Assembly (NCBI RefSeq): GCF_030272615.1 | Contig: NC_081408.1 | Span: forward strand, 408,516,889-408,580,888 | From: Cryptomeria japonica | Lineage: Eukaryota > Streptophyta > Pinopsida > Cupressales > Cupressaceae | DNA length: 64,000 bases | Direction of reading: 5' to 3' | Program-made: the position numbers and the translations under genes | The notes under the pieces: generated by a model | What the model was told of the DNA's origin: nothing | What the model saw: the letters and a program-made list of their open reading frames with translations, nothing else | The model's database searches: none | In this document: positions 41,676 to 53,574 of the stretch, one piece after another | Layout of the letters: each line of letters begins with the position of its first letter | How positions within the stretch are numbered: the first letter of the stretch is position 1

Positions 41676-44600
41676 ATGATGTATGGAACGAAGAACCAGT
41701 TACCCTCTCCCTTGGCAGTCAACATAATGAAGAGTGGAATCTACCACTCAACTGGATTCCCATCAACAATACAATGCAATGAGCTCATGGTTGAGTGTGC
41801 CAGGCACTATGACCCACAATCAAGAACAATTCTAACACCTAAGGTGTTGGCACTTGCTTTCCTCACCGAGGATGCAGTAAGAGAAGCGTTTGGGATTCCC
41901 AATTACTAGGGGATGCAAACAAGAACTAAGGAGGACACCCAAGCTATGTTTGAGAAAGGACCAGATGCATGTATGACTCTCATTAACAATGAGTGGGTTC
42001 TTGAAACAAGGTGTCACAATTCCAAGCTACTGATTTCAAGGAGTTTAGTGATATGATCTTCCTACTCAACAGGATCATGGGAGCACCTCATGGAGCCTTA
42101 TTTGAGACATGGATGTTTTATTTCATTGAGGAGATATCAGTGTGAACGGTAATGATAAATTGGGCAAAAGTCATAAGTGATAACTTGGATATCTAGTTGA
42201 GGAATTTGGAGAGAACGAAGTGTTTCTACATGATTTCTTACTTAGTCTACATGCTAGCAAGACACATCAAATACAAAGGACTAATATGCAAAGGTGAAGT
42301 CGGGAACAAGCAAGGACAACATAAGGTGTATGATTGCTATCCGCAACTCCACCTACATGAGAAAGGACAGTATAGAAGGGTGAATGCTACATTCACCATG
42401 TACCTCACATGGTTGCTATAGGGTGTACATAAGAGGTTGTCCAAGGAGGCAATGTCATTAGTAGAAAAATATGGTTCATACTTTATCCAATTCCCTACCT
42501 TCACATACATAAGAATCCAAGGATTCACCTTCGAACCTTACAAGCTTCCCAAGTATCCTACTGACAAGATGGTGTTGCCTGAGGTAGTGAGGCAGCTATC
42601 AGAATTTGATTGCATACAAAAAGAGAAGCATAGGTAGGGTATAAATTTTCCTATCACACTTGGGAAAATGTTGAAGATATGCCCTAGTGTGATAGCGACA
42701 GATATAGTTAACGAAGAATTATAATACTTCTATCTTGAAATATACAAGGCGAGGAACCGTTTAGATCCATTCCAGAGGATTTTAGCAGCCAAAGGAGAGA
42801 AGTTTACACACAAGGTTGACATCAAGGACTACTAGGCAAATCTTACAAATGAGTTTGGAGTTAGGAGAAAGATGTGGTCTCGAATGTCAGTGGACTTCAT
42901 GAGGAAGTGTAACTTCTTCTCAATTCCTGATCAGGTAAAAGATGATGGGAAATATATTCATCCTTAATATGTGAAAGAGAAAGACAAGTCGACTCCATCA
43001 CCTGATTGGTCACAACCTGAAGTAACGGACTTGAACATTTTGATGAGGGAAGTGATGATTGCTCTAGAGAATGGGTAGACAAACAAATCAACAAGCTAAG
43101 GAGGCAGAGTAGCACTTTGACCTATGAGAAAATGAAAAGTGAGGAGTCTTCTCTTAATGATGATGAGAGAACTATAAGTGATGTGAGAACAAACAATGAT
43201 GAAGAGGGTCAAGCTCCTAAGAGAAGAAAGGGTATAGTTGGAGGAACACAAGCAAAGGGTAAGGAGATTGCCAGCCAAGAATCCAGACATGAAGCACAAA
43301 TCCAACACTCCTCAGTCTACCATGAGTTCCTCATTCGTTAAGGCGAATGACATTTTGGAGGAAGACAATGAACTCGAACAAGGTTTCGATATGAAGATCC
43401 TACTAGACAATGATCCGGATGAGCACGCATCGGCACACTCATCACCACATGAAGATGAAGGACAACGACCAAGATCTCCAAGCATTCAGCTTGAGGTCCA
43501 TTTAGGAGATGATGTGGAGGACCTCAGTAAGAGGAGAGCAGATGAGGAGATAATTTCCGCCTTGAGAGGAATTGATGATGATGATCAGCTCGAGGATGGA
43601 ATGGAATTTTCTACAGTTACTGATTGATTAATGAATAGTATGGAAAAGAAGAAAGTTGTAGAAATGCAACCCATTGAAGATATAGATGACTTCTTAGCTT
43701 GGATTGGTAAGGCTAAAGAAAAGAAGGCAAAGAAGCTCTCTAAAATAACTAGAGATGATTTAGGATCCCAAATTTTGCAAGTGTCTGTCCTCGCAGTTGA
43801 CAAGCCTAGAGATGATATCACTCCCATGGACTATCAAGTTACAACAATTGATCTTGGACCATCCACAAAACGACAAGAATTTCAAGAGCTGAATGATTCC
43901 GCCAAGGTTATTGAGGCACAATTAAACAGAGTTGAAGAGAAGAAGGAAATGTTAGAAATAGAGAATAGGAAACTCAAGGAATACATTGAGGGGTTGTCAA
44001 ATCCCCCAAGGCATGAGGATCTTACATTTGTTCCACCCATCGCTATTGCTTAAGGGTCACTTAATGATCATGAGGCAATGAGAAATACATATCAGGAGGT
44101 TGGAAAATGGATAGAAGATATTTCGAAGCAAGCAGAGGACTTTCTAGTCCAATTTGCCCATGCCTACGATAGGACAACGTTGCTCATTTGTAGGATACAA
44201 TGCTTGGAGGGAGTATGGGAAGAGTTTCAACTAGTCTAGGACAAGACTATTCCTTGCCTCAAGTTGTTGAAGTGGATTCCTACATCAACATTAATGCAGG
44301 AAGGAGTATTTTAGGAGAGAAATGTGTATGATTTCCATGGATGTTATTGTTCTTTGGCAATGAGGAAACCAATGTTTGATCATGCAAGGGATGAGTGCAT
44401 GGAAATGGAAGGATCAATCTTAGGGATACAATCAAAGATCCTCACTTCAATTGAGGAATTATTGGGACAAGATGTCCACACTTCTAGCAGCTTGAATTTG
44501 GAAGGATTGAAAGAGAAAATGAAGTTTGTTTACTTTCAAGGGCTAGAGTCTATTAGGAAGAATCAGCTAGACAATTTAGTTTCCCATATGATCTCCGTCA

Positions 44601-44806
44601 ACAAATTGCAAAAGCATACACTAGATTGGGAGAATCACTTTTATGTTGGCTTAGATGCCTCGGATGTGATTGAATTGCAGCAGGGTGGTTTGCCAAGTGT
44701 CACAATGGAAGAACTCAATTTAGTCACGTCTAGATCCGTTGAATATGCAGCCAAAGAAAGGGATAGAGGAAGGAATCTTCTAGAAGACAACTTGCTTGAT
44801 GACTAG
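41676..44806 (+). pseudogene. Long ORF inside LTR-B, decayed, unknown protein
   Basis: About 1,040 codons of coding-like sequence, mostly in one frame, with about ten stops and three shifts (between 41909 and 42050, near 43075 and near 43240). N-terminal part: NELMVECARHYDPQSRTILT and LALAFLTEDAVREAFGIPNY. Middle: FKEFSDMIFLLNRIMGAPHG, LARHIKYKGLICKG, and VEKYGSYFIQFPTFTYIRIQ. Central part is acidic and Lys/Arg-rich (RRADEEIISALRGIDDDDQL); then a coiled-coil-like helix (EAQLNRVEEKKEMLEIENRK). C-terminus: NFVxx-free helical segment ending GRNLLEDNLLDD. It vaguely recalls large plant-transposon accessory proteins, but I cannot name it. It lies wholly upstream of the LTR's own TATA box. Confidence 0.6.
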
Positions 44807-44918
44807 GTGGCATCTCATTGGACCTCATTCCTTGAGCTTTGTGATATGGATAAGATTCCATTTTTTGTTGGAAAATCTAATTAGGGCTGCATTGGCATGA
44901 TCTTGGCCCTTTGAGACT

Positions 44919-44928
44919 CTATATAAAC
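44919..44928 (+). promoter_or_regulatory. LTR-B TATA box
   Basis: CTATATAAAC, preceded by TAATTAGGGCTG and CTTGGCCC as in LTR-A, and followed by a CT-rich start (CCTTCTCCTCTC). About 820 bp remain to the LTR end. Confidence 0.65.
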
Positions 44929-45740
44929 CCCTTCTCCTCTCTTTTGTAAAAGAGAGATTTTGAGAATTGTCACTTTGATCTACCAAATTGAACTTGGGTG
45001 ATTTTTATGAAATCTTGGAGTATTATGTGGTTCTTTAATCCTCAATTTAGTTAAGAATTTTGCTTTAAGTAGTTTAGTTGAATGAAGAAATTGTTGAATG
45101 GATCTATATGAAATTTGTTTATCCATACCACTAGCTATTTCCTGATTGTAAATTTGCCTTGTGTGGTCAATTGGAATTTGATCTAAGCTTAACTTTTATT
45201 TTTACTTGCTCATTGATATGCATCAAATGGATTGTGTTAGTGTTGTGGGTATAAATTTGAATATTTATTGATTACCTTAGAAGATTGCAGTAAGCTTTGT
45301 AGAGTTGTTCCTTGTATGACAAAACCGAGCCTAGTTGAATTTCATAGAGTCATTCACTATCTCTTGCATTCTAGGATTAGAATAGGATTAGAATAGAATT
45401 CCTAAACCCTTTCCTTTCGTATTTTATTTCACAATCTTTCTTAGAGATAGGATCAAGTGCTTATCTTGCTAAATCATAAGTCATTTCAAAAAACCATGGC
45501 AAATACACTTCTATTCATGAAGAGTTGTTTTGATTAGAACAATTGTGTAAGTCCCTTTGTGCATACAACAAATCACTTTAGCCATTGAGTTACCCACACG
45601 TCAAGACCTGACAATACGAACCTTGGAGTCGTCTTGGTTGATCAAACATTTAGCATCCGAGGTGATTTTTATCAAGAGAGGGTAAAGTACCTTTGGTATT
45701 TTATTCTGTGTTAGAGGTGTTTGAAAAACACATCAAAACA

Positions 45741-46490
45741 CATAAATATGCATACATACATATATATGTGTATATACATATATAGTCCTCAAAAAATGGC
45801 CTCCTAGATTACTTATATATACATATATACATCTATATATGTAATTTAGGGAACTTTTTTTTAGGACTCTATATATGTAGTCTTGGAGACGTTTTTTAGA
45901 TATACACACACATACATATGTGCACACATTTATGTGCGTAATTCAAAGGAGCATTTTGTGGAGACATATATACATGTACACATTTACATTGTATATACAT
46001 ATAAAGTGTATATATTATAGAGGTATGCGTATACATATTTATATACATGTATATACACATATATATCTATATTATATGCTATGTTGTATGTATATATACA
46101 TATAATGTAGATATATGTGTAAATATATGCATATGTATTTGTACATGTATATATATGATGTCTGGAAAAATGGTCTTTTGGACAATTGTCCCCAAAATGC
46201 ATATATATATATATATGCATGCATGTATGTACATGTACATGTATATACATGCATGCATATATATGTATGCATTTTGAGGGCAATTGTCTAGGAGACTATT
46301 TTTGAGATATATACATATACATATACATATACATATATATATGTATGTATATGTGTATATATATATGTATATGTATATGCATATACATGTATGTATATGT
46401 ATATGTATATATAATTATATATTACATATAAATGTATGTATATATATATGTATGTATGTATATACATATAAATATATGTATATATGTAAA
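45741..46490. repeat. TA/TATG microsatellite, left part
   Basis: Long run of TA, ATAC and ATGT steps with interspersed longer phrases (CTCAAAAAATGGCCTCCTAG, GTCTGGAAAAATGGTC). It includes a large imperfect palindrome at about 46180-46295. Frames of Tyr/Ile/His-rich protein here are artefacts of simple sequence. Confidence 0.85.
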
Positions 46491-46496
46491 TATCTG

Positions 46497-49400
46497 CAAA
46501 GTTTTAAAACTTGGACTTGCCATGGACTCGGCAAACCAAAAAATTGGACTCCGACTCAGACTCGTGAAAGACTCGCAAAAGACTCGGCAAGGACTCAGCA
46601 AAAAAAAAACCGTAGTTTTTTAAAAAAGAAAAGAAATTAATGCATTTAGAGAAAATAAGAGCCATAATTGAAATGTTACACATCTCATATGATCTCCAAA
46701 CACTCAATATTTGAAATTTTATCATTCATACTCATAGAATCATACTCATTACTCATAGTTTCAAACTCGAAAATGTATAATAGAAGCATAAGTTTATAAA
46801 TGTTTACAAAATTACATATAATGATATGTCCAACTCCAAATGTGAAAAACAACAATAAACAAACTAAAGTGAAGACTACATCTTCCTCTTTGCACTTCTC
46901 CTAATATAGCTCAATTTTTCAGGCCTTGAGCTAAAATAGTCCTCCATTTCCTCCAATCTTGCTCCTTTTGCTTCTTGTGATGCTCCTCTCTCTATTTCTG
47001 CAAGTTCTTCTTCGGTAAGGAGGACATCATCACCATCATTTTGTTCATTCACGGTCCAATCACCATATGGATCAATTTCATCCAAGTCAATGGCCTCATG
47101 TGAAACACCCTCCACCTTTCTAACTTGAAGGCGAAGGTTGTATCGAACGAAGACAAGATCATTGAGCATGTGTCAATCTATTTCTCTTCTTTGTGTGAAT
47201 GCTCTCAAATACACTCCAATTTCGTTCACACCCAGAAGCACTGCATGGCTGAGACAAAACACGAACGACTATCTTTTGAAGATTAGGCATGCCAACGCCA
47301 TAATTCTCCCACCATAAATCTACAAAAGACATTTAGAAATATTAGAATTGAGAAAAAAATGTAACAATCAAGTTTGTAGTTTTTTTCTTGCAGTATTGAA
47401 CTAAGTTAATTTTTTACTTGGTTGTTGTTTTCTTCTCCTATCAATTGCTAGTTGTGATGAGAAGAGTCTCCCCTCTGCACTCTTGTAGGTCTTGAACAAT
47501 GAACATTTCCAAATTCATAAATAGATAGTCAAAGTGTCAAACTCAAACTCAATAATGAACATTTCCAAATACATAAATAAAGATAGAGCAATTGCAAATG
47601 TCAAATCTCACCTCCAACTCATCAAGAACCTTGTCTCTCAACTCAACATTAGGTGTCATCTTATCAATGCATGCAATAGCACTTGCCATGACCTCCTCAT
47701 CAGCCCTAAATGAATTGGAGAAGTAGAACTTTGGGCTCAAGAAGTAGGCGAAGGCATGTATCGGTTGGTGGAGTTGGTTTGTCCACCTACGATCAATGAT
47801 GCGCCAAAGGATTTCACATTTTCTTGTATTTCCACGATAGTAATGTGAAATGGCGTCTTTGGCCCTATCTATGGCCTCATAAATGAAACCTTATTGGCAT
47901 GCCCTCTCCATCCACCATACGAAAAACCCTTACCAAAGGTTCTGTCACCTAAAGAAACGAAAACATATTTTAAATTAGTACAAAATTAACCCCTAAAAAA
48001 TAAAATCAGCAAATAGATTATCTTGTATAAAATTTACTTTTGTGTTCGTTACTTACCGCAGTCAACTCCTCTCCACTTTTGTTGAACCCTTCATAAAAAA
48101 CAATGCTTACAATCTTCTCTGCTTCAGGTTTTTTGGCATATGCAGACCCCAACCAAGCATCAGACACAAACATTTGCTTAAGATGAGGAATGGCACTAAG
48201 GATGCTCTGCAAAGTGATGAAGTGGTTAGCAAATCGTGTCACTCCAAGTCGCACAAGGTCCTTACCATTTGTGTGTTTCCTTTTCAAAGCAAGCACCCAA
48301 GTATGGTTGTAGATGAATTTGGTGACACTTCTTGCATCTTCAACCACCTTCTTCACCCATGTAATCTTCCCAACTTCCTCTAGCATCAAGTCCAAGCAAT
48401 GTGCAACACAAGGCTTCCATGTAATCGTAGGATGCCTCTCCATAAGCATTCTACCTGTAGATACACCTGTAGCTGCGTTGCCCATGATAATTTGGACAAC
48501 ATTTTCAACTCCAACTTCTGGAACCACCCCATCCAATAGATTACACAAAGTCTCTGCATTTTTTATTTCATTTGAGCCATCAACAGACTTTAGGAATACC
48601 ATTGCACCATTTGAAGCTACCAAGAAGTTGAGAAGAGTCCTATTTCGTCCATCTGTACATCCATTGGATAAAATGCTGCATCCTTTTCTCTTCCAACATC
48701 TTTTTTGATCATCAACCACAACTTGTGTATTTCTTATAGATTGCTCTAGCAATGGCCCACTGAAGTCATAACCTGTTGGGGCCTTAAACCCCTTATCCGC
48801 AACGGTCAATGCATTTACCAAACCTTCCCAATACACATTGTTTGCTGCATTGAAAGGTATTTTATTTTAAAACCAAAAGTTTGATGCTGCCATCTTTGCT
48901 TGTTCATGCTTCTCTCTATTCCATCCTGTACCTTCAAGTGAGGGTTGTGCACTTGGAACATTGTGTGGTACAAAAAAATTAGGGTCTGTTCTAATAGGAG
49001 TGGCACTAGCATCACCCTCATTGTCACCAATAGATGAAAGTGATTGACGACCACGAGTGTGACCAATGGGAGCCGAAGTGGACAATGTGAGATTCATTGC
49101 AGCTGCCATGGCTTCTTTTGTTTTTTGCCTTTCTTCCTTTTGCATATCATGCTGAGCAAGAAGGGCCTTCATCTCTCTAATAATTGCAGGAGTTGTATTG
49201 GGGCATACGTAGACACCAAATCCAGGTATTTGTGCAAGGTGGTATTTTAATCTATTGATTCCACCCGTCATCCATTTTGTACATTCGGTGCAAGTGACTT
49301 CCCCCTTTTTGCTTTCAGGAATCCCATATTTCCATGATTTATCTCTTTGTCTTCTTGGCCTTGGGGTTGCCCTTGGAGTTGAACTTGCCATTGCTGATTT

Positions 49401-49907
49401 AATTTGAAAAAATAAAAAAATCAGCAGGGTTTTGTGGAAAATCAACAAAAAAATTGATAATGAATCATTTGGGAAAAATAACATTCAAAAACAAGAAAAA
49501 AATAGAAGGAAAAAATTTAGGAAAAGAAATAGAAATTTTTTTGGTAGCATGTCCCCTTGTTTTCCAAGATTTTTTGGATTTTCAAAACATGGAAATGACA
49601 AAAAAAAAAGAGGAAAAATCCTTACCTAGATCTCTTTGGCTGATTTAATCTTCTTTGCTCTCCTCCTTCAAACCCTACAAACCTGATTTCACCAAGAAAG
49701 AAAGGCAAATGAATGAAAAAATGCAAAAAAAAGTCACTTTTTAACGTTGCTGGGCGTCATATCCGGGTCGCGCGAGTCCGTGTATTTGACTCACGCAAGT
49801 CCATGAGAAAGACTTGCTAGTCTCTCAAAAAGACTCGCCAGGAATTGCCTCGCGAGTCCTTGGCGAGTCGACTCGAGTCCGTGGCGAGTCCACGAGTCTT
49901 TAAACTA

Positions 49908-49909
<2 letters not shown>
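46497..49909 (-). mobile_element. hAT transposon inserted in the microsatellite
   Basis: About 3.4 kb. Terminal inverted repeats: left end CAAAGTTTTAAAACTTGGAC (46497 on); right end read inward CATAGTTTAAAGACTCGTGG, then CTCGCCACGGACTCG against TTGCCATGGACTCGG. Subterminal GGACTCG/CGAGTCC phrases repeat many times at both ends, as is typical of hAT elements. Possible 8-bp duplication AATATCTG on the left and AATATATA on the right, agreeing at six positions. TA-rich microsatellite lies directly on both sides. Confidence 0.8.
46876..49391 (-). pseudogene. hAT transposase, broken or multi-exon
   Basis: Minus strand, start ATG at complement(49391..49389), MASSTPRATPRPRRQRDKSW. A BED-type zinc finger follows (VTCTECTKWMTGGINRLKYH). 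The catalytic core with a DUF659-like part lies at 48018-48836: KGCSILSNGCTDGRNRTLLN, IIMGNAATGVSTGRMLMERH and CVAHCLDLMLEEVGKITW. Usual SDGWTD and DNAA read SNGCTD and GNAA, so catalytic acids may be lost. The dimerisation domain near 47200-47275 has SGCERNWSVFESIH. The C-terminal tail (46876-47169) has ATG-independent EAIDLDEIDPYGDW and ends RRSAKRKM. Frame breaks between segments may be introns or decay. It would bind and move its own ends. Confidence 0.8.
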
Positions 49910-49957
<48 letters not shown>

Positions 49958-50550
49958 CATATACATACATATATGTATATATATGTGTGTATATATATAT
50001 GTGTATGTGTATATACATATATATATATATATCTATATGTGTATATATCTATATATGTATATACACATATATATTTATATATACACATACTTACATATAT
50101 GTATATATATGTGTGTATATATATATGTATATATATGTGTATATATACATGTGTATGTGTATATACATACATATATACATATCTATATGTGTATATATCT
50201 ATATATGTATATACACATATATTTATATATACATATACTTACATATATGTATATATATCTATATATATATATATACATACATATATGTATATATACATAT
50301 ATATATACATACATATACATACATATATGTATATATACACATATATATACATACATATACATACACACACATATATATGTATATATGTATGTAGATACAT
50401 ATTTATATGTATGTTGATACATATATACATATGTATATATGTATGTATATATATATGTATATATCTATACATATATCTATCTATATATCTATCTATACAT
50501 ATATCTATATCTATACATATATCTATCTATACATCTATACACACACACAT
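49910..50550. repeat. TA/TATG microsatellite, right part
   Basis: Continues the microsatellite type seen left of the hAT element: TATATATA runs, ATACATAC and CTATCTAT steps. Long ORFs in several frames here (Tyr, Ile, His, Cys only) are not genes. Confidence 0.9.
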
Positions 50551-50555
50551 ATATC

Positions 50556-50990
50556 CAATCTCCTAGAGGTAAGTTTATTCCTGTTGACCAAGTCAACAAG
50601 TGGATGAAGTTATAGGTGGTCCAGTTCCTCTTTGGAGCAACGAAACTAGCTACTTAAGGGAGTAGGTGAATGATAATTTGTAACAGCTCCATTATATCCT
50701 TCCCGTACCATGTTTACCATCTAATAGGGTTTTCTTGAGCAAAGTAGCTCTATTTGAGCTATATTTTGGTCTGTTGAATATCAGACCTTGAGGATTGGCA
50801 AATGCAATCCATTGCTCCTAAAGTCTAGATACATCATCAATGCTATACATTTTCCCAAGGGCCTTCATAAACCTCTCCTTTATCTCATTTCCATCAAAAG
50901 GAGGAACTTTGCCAACCCTAGGTGTTGCAAATGTTGTCATTGATGTCAAAAAGGCAATTGCATCCATGTAGATTTGATGATGGAAAGATT
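50556..50990 (-). pseudogene. hAT transposase C-terminal dimerisation fragment
   Basis: Minus-strand translation reads ATPRVGKVPPFDGNEIKERF, then MKALGKMYSIDDVSRL, EQWIAFANPQG, FNRP, RATLLKK and WSCYKLS, and in a neighbouring frame [10 protein letters not shown]. WxSCYG and CERNWSTYxFIH are hallmarks of the hAT dimerisation domain. Stops and a shift break it. It fits as the C-terminus of the hAT gene whose middle is at 53575-54854 and N-terminus at 57944-58350. Confidence 0.7.
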
Positions 50991-51122
50991 AGAGTATGCA
51001 AGATACTCTCAAGTTAATATTCCCTATGCTGGCCAAGCATGCTTTGGTGCTTATGTTTGGCTGACATACTTTGATCTTTAAGTTAAGACACAATAAACTC
51101 ATATATTAATTGCCTATGCTTT

Positions 51123-53570
51123 TGTAATGCCCCCTTCCTAGGTGACAGACAATTGAGTAGGGATTGGCCTATCATCGGGGTCCCGCAAGTCAATAGGGTG
51201 GTTTGGGGAACCCAACTGAGGGTTGTGGAGCTCAACAGGGAGCTTTACGAGTCTTTCAGTTTGGAGTTTTGGGGTGAAACCATGATTAAAATTGAAATAT
51301 TAAAGTTGGCCTTATGTGAATAGTAAAAAGTGAATATTAACAGAGAAACATAAGAGGAATAGTGAAAAGCGCCCCCCATCCTAGTAACTTAAGTTGTTTT
51401 TTAAAAGGGGGTCAAGTTAACAATGAGAAATTAGACCCTCAAGGATGTTTTATGATTTTAAGGCCAAATAGTAACCCCAAAATAGATAAAAAGACATTTT
51501 GCCTAGCATTTGGATGCATTCTTACCTCTCCATTTTTAGATCAGCAGCTTGCATGAGGGTTTCAACAGCTTTGGGCTTCCAGGAACGCCAACTTCTGGAA
51601 GATTTGGGGGATTTGGACGAAAACCCATCTCTCCAGGTATCAGTTTCCATCAGAATACAGCTTCAGTGTGCATATGGCAGCCTTCTTTGAGGATTTATGA
51701 GCAGATCTATCAGTTTGAGGGCAGATTTTCTACAATTGGTTGCAGGGCAGACCTTCTAGAGGTCATTTCTATCTATTTCCAGGTCTATTTTAGTCAGCCG
51801 CTACATTTTGGGATGAAGGATTTCAAACCCTAGAGTCTATTTAGGGTTTTACTATTATTTGGAGCTGATTTCTATATTTTTATTGGCTGGAATTTTACAT
51901 CAGACCTATGAGCACACGTTAATGGTATGTTCATTGCTCTTTTAAGGAAAAATGAAAGTTCTTGATTATCTTCCTTATGTGTTATGCATTTTGTTTTGTT
52001 AAATCAGCAATCTCTTTTACACAATATTCAAGAATCTTGCTTAAACTTCAAAACCAATCAAAACGAAAACGAAAACCAGTCAAACCCCATCCAAACATAC
52101 ACTGGCCAAAGACTTATCAGCGAATAAACATTGCACAAAACCTTCTAATTTGGATCAGATTGGGTGAAAATTGGATTGGGGATCTTTGAGATTTGGTGTT
52201 GAGAGTTTAAAAAAAAGGTCGTGATGAGATTTTCAATTGAGTGATCATGATAAAAGTAGCAAACTGATATTAATAACAGTGATTATGTCTTGAGAAGGGT
52301 AGGACTTGATAAGTGAATAGGTTGCAATTATAGAAGACAAAAAAAGCAGCGATCATCATTATAACTAAAGCAGTGGTCATTAATAAGGCAGCAACTATGA
52401 TAAGAGAAGTGATATAGAGAACAACAATTATTGATTATGTGAAAGCTGCGATTTATTACACAAAAGGAGCAATTAGAAGATAAGGAATTATAAATTTAGA
52501 ATGATTAAAGGCAGCACTTGGTACTAAAAGGGAGCGATCATACTAAAGGAGTTGTTATGTTTCAAGAAGGGTGGCCATTGGTAAAAGAAGTGATTAGTAA
52601 TGAAAGGGTGCCTCCATAGAGAGCAATGCATCCTTTATGAATTGTTGCCTCTCTTCATTGAAGGGATAAGATATAAATAGTGTATGTGGATTGTGGAAAA
52701 GTGTGGAGTGGAATAGAAAGGGTTATATCATATGTACACCAGCAGCCTTGTGTGAAGAAAAGAATAAATATATAATCAAGACAGATTTGTGAGAAAGGCA
52801 TATATAATCATCATCTATTGAAGGAGCAAAATACATGAAGTAGAGAAGAATATTATAAGTAGACTTGTGAAAGGAAGTATATGATTTGAAAATATTGAAT
52901 TGTCCATCATCCATTGTAGAAGCAACATTTAGAAGGTGGAACTTTGTTTACGAAGTTGGTCCTTCCTAAAGGAGAGATTGGTTTCTCTCTCTAAGTTGGT
53001 TCTTAGTAGTTGGTGCCCATATCGTATGCACACCAGCAGCCTTGTGTTAAGAAAAGAATAAATATATAATCAAGACAGATTTATGAGAAAGACATATTGA
53101 AGGAGCAAAATACAAGAAGGGAGAGAAGAATATTATAAGCAGATTTGTGAAAGGTGGTATATGAGTTGAAAAGATCGAATTGTCCATCGTCTGTTGTAGA
53201 AGCAACATTCAAAAGGTGGAACTTTGTTTTGGAAGTTGATGCTTTCTGAAGGAGAGATTGGTGTCTCTCGCTAAGTTGGTTCTTGGCAGTGGAGTTGGTC
53301 CCTACAAATTGTGGGGATTGGTGTCTCCAATAGGTTGGTGCCTACAAAGCTTGTAAAGAGAATTATATAAGCAATATTTTGTCATGGTTTTCTCTCGTAA
53401 GGGTTTGCATGTAAATCTTGTGTTCTTCTTGTGTTGCATAATTGTTAGATCTTATATGAATAATATTGTGCAATCGATATTATTGTGGCTGTTATTTTGA
53501 AAATGTAAAGGATTGACTTATACTGATTTTACCCCCTCCCTCTTAGTATAATTGTGTGCGCATCATTAAG
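51123..53570 (+). mobile_element. LTR-like block splitting the hAT gene
   Basis: Begins TGTAATGCCCCCTTCCTAGG, an LTR-type start that also appears in minus orientation at the right window edge (TATAATGTCCCCTTCT). It separates the hAT C-terminal fragment from the part restarting near 53575. A 291-bp direct duplication lies at 52727-53300. The right end and target duplication were not resolved. ORFs inside (51362-51833) have no known motif; solo LTR is the likeliest reading. Confidence 0.45.
52727..53300 (+). repeat. Tandem duplication, about 291-bp unit
   Basis: CACCAGCAGCCTTGTGT then AAGAAAAGAATAAATATATA occurs at about 52738 and 53029, and the two copies run parallel to GAGAGATTGGT and CTAAGTTGGTTCTT. 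Copy 2 lacks about 15 bp (ATAATCATCATCTAT region). Confidence 0.8.
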
Positions 53571-53574
53571 GGCA

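Larger units (their letters stand above)
39614..45740 (+). mobile_element. LTR-B: 6.1-kb relative of LTR-A with internal ORF
   Basis: Starts TGTTGTGACCTTTTCACAC, then CATCGCTCCATTGCAAATGG, and ends in the AAAACACATCAAAACA region. The likely target duplication is CACAT (39609-39613 and 45739-45743); it overlaps the expected terminal CA, so one CA may have been lost. The last 820 bp match LTR-A (TCCATACCACTAGCTATT, TTGATATGCATCAA, AAGTACCTTTGGTATTTTAT). It differs in holding 14 copies of another core (39944-40815) and a long decayed ORF (41676-44806) ahead of the TATA box at 44920. No second LTR or pol genes were found. Confidence 0.75.

Noticed and set aside
45733-46640. ORFs on both strands with a Tyr/Ile/His bias
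   Set aside because: Microsatellite artefacts; the part beyond 46497 belongs to the hAT end.
49907-50607. Long ORFs (over 200 codons) in several frames
   Set aside because: They encode only Tyr, Ile, His, Cys, Met and similar, and derive from TA/TATG simple repeats open in all frames.
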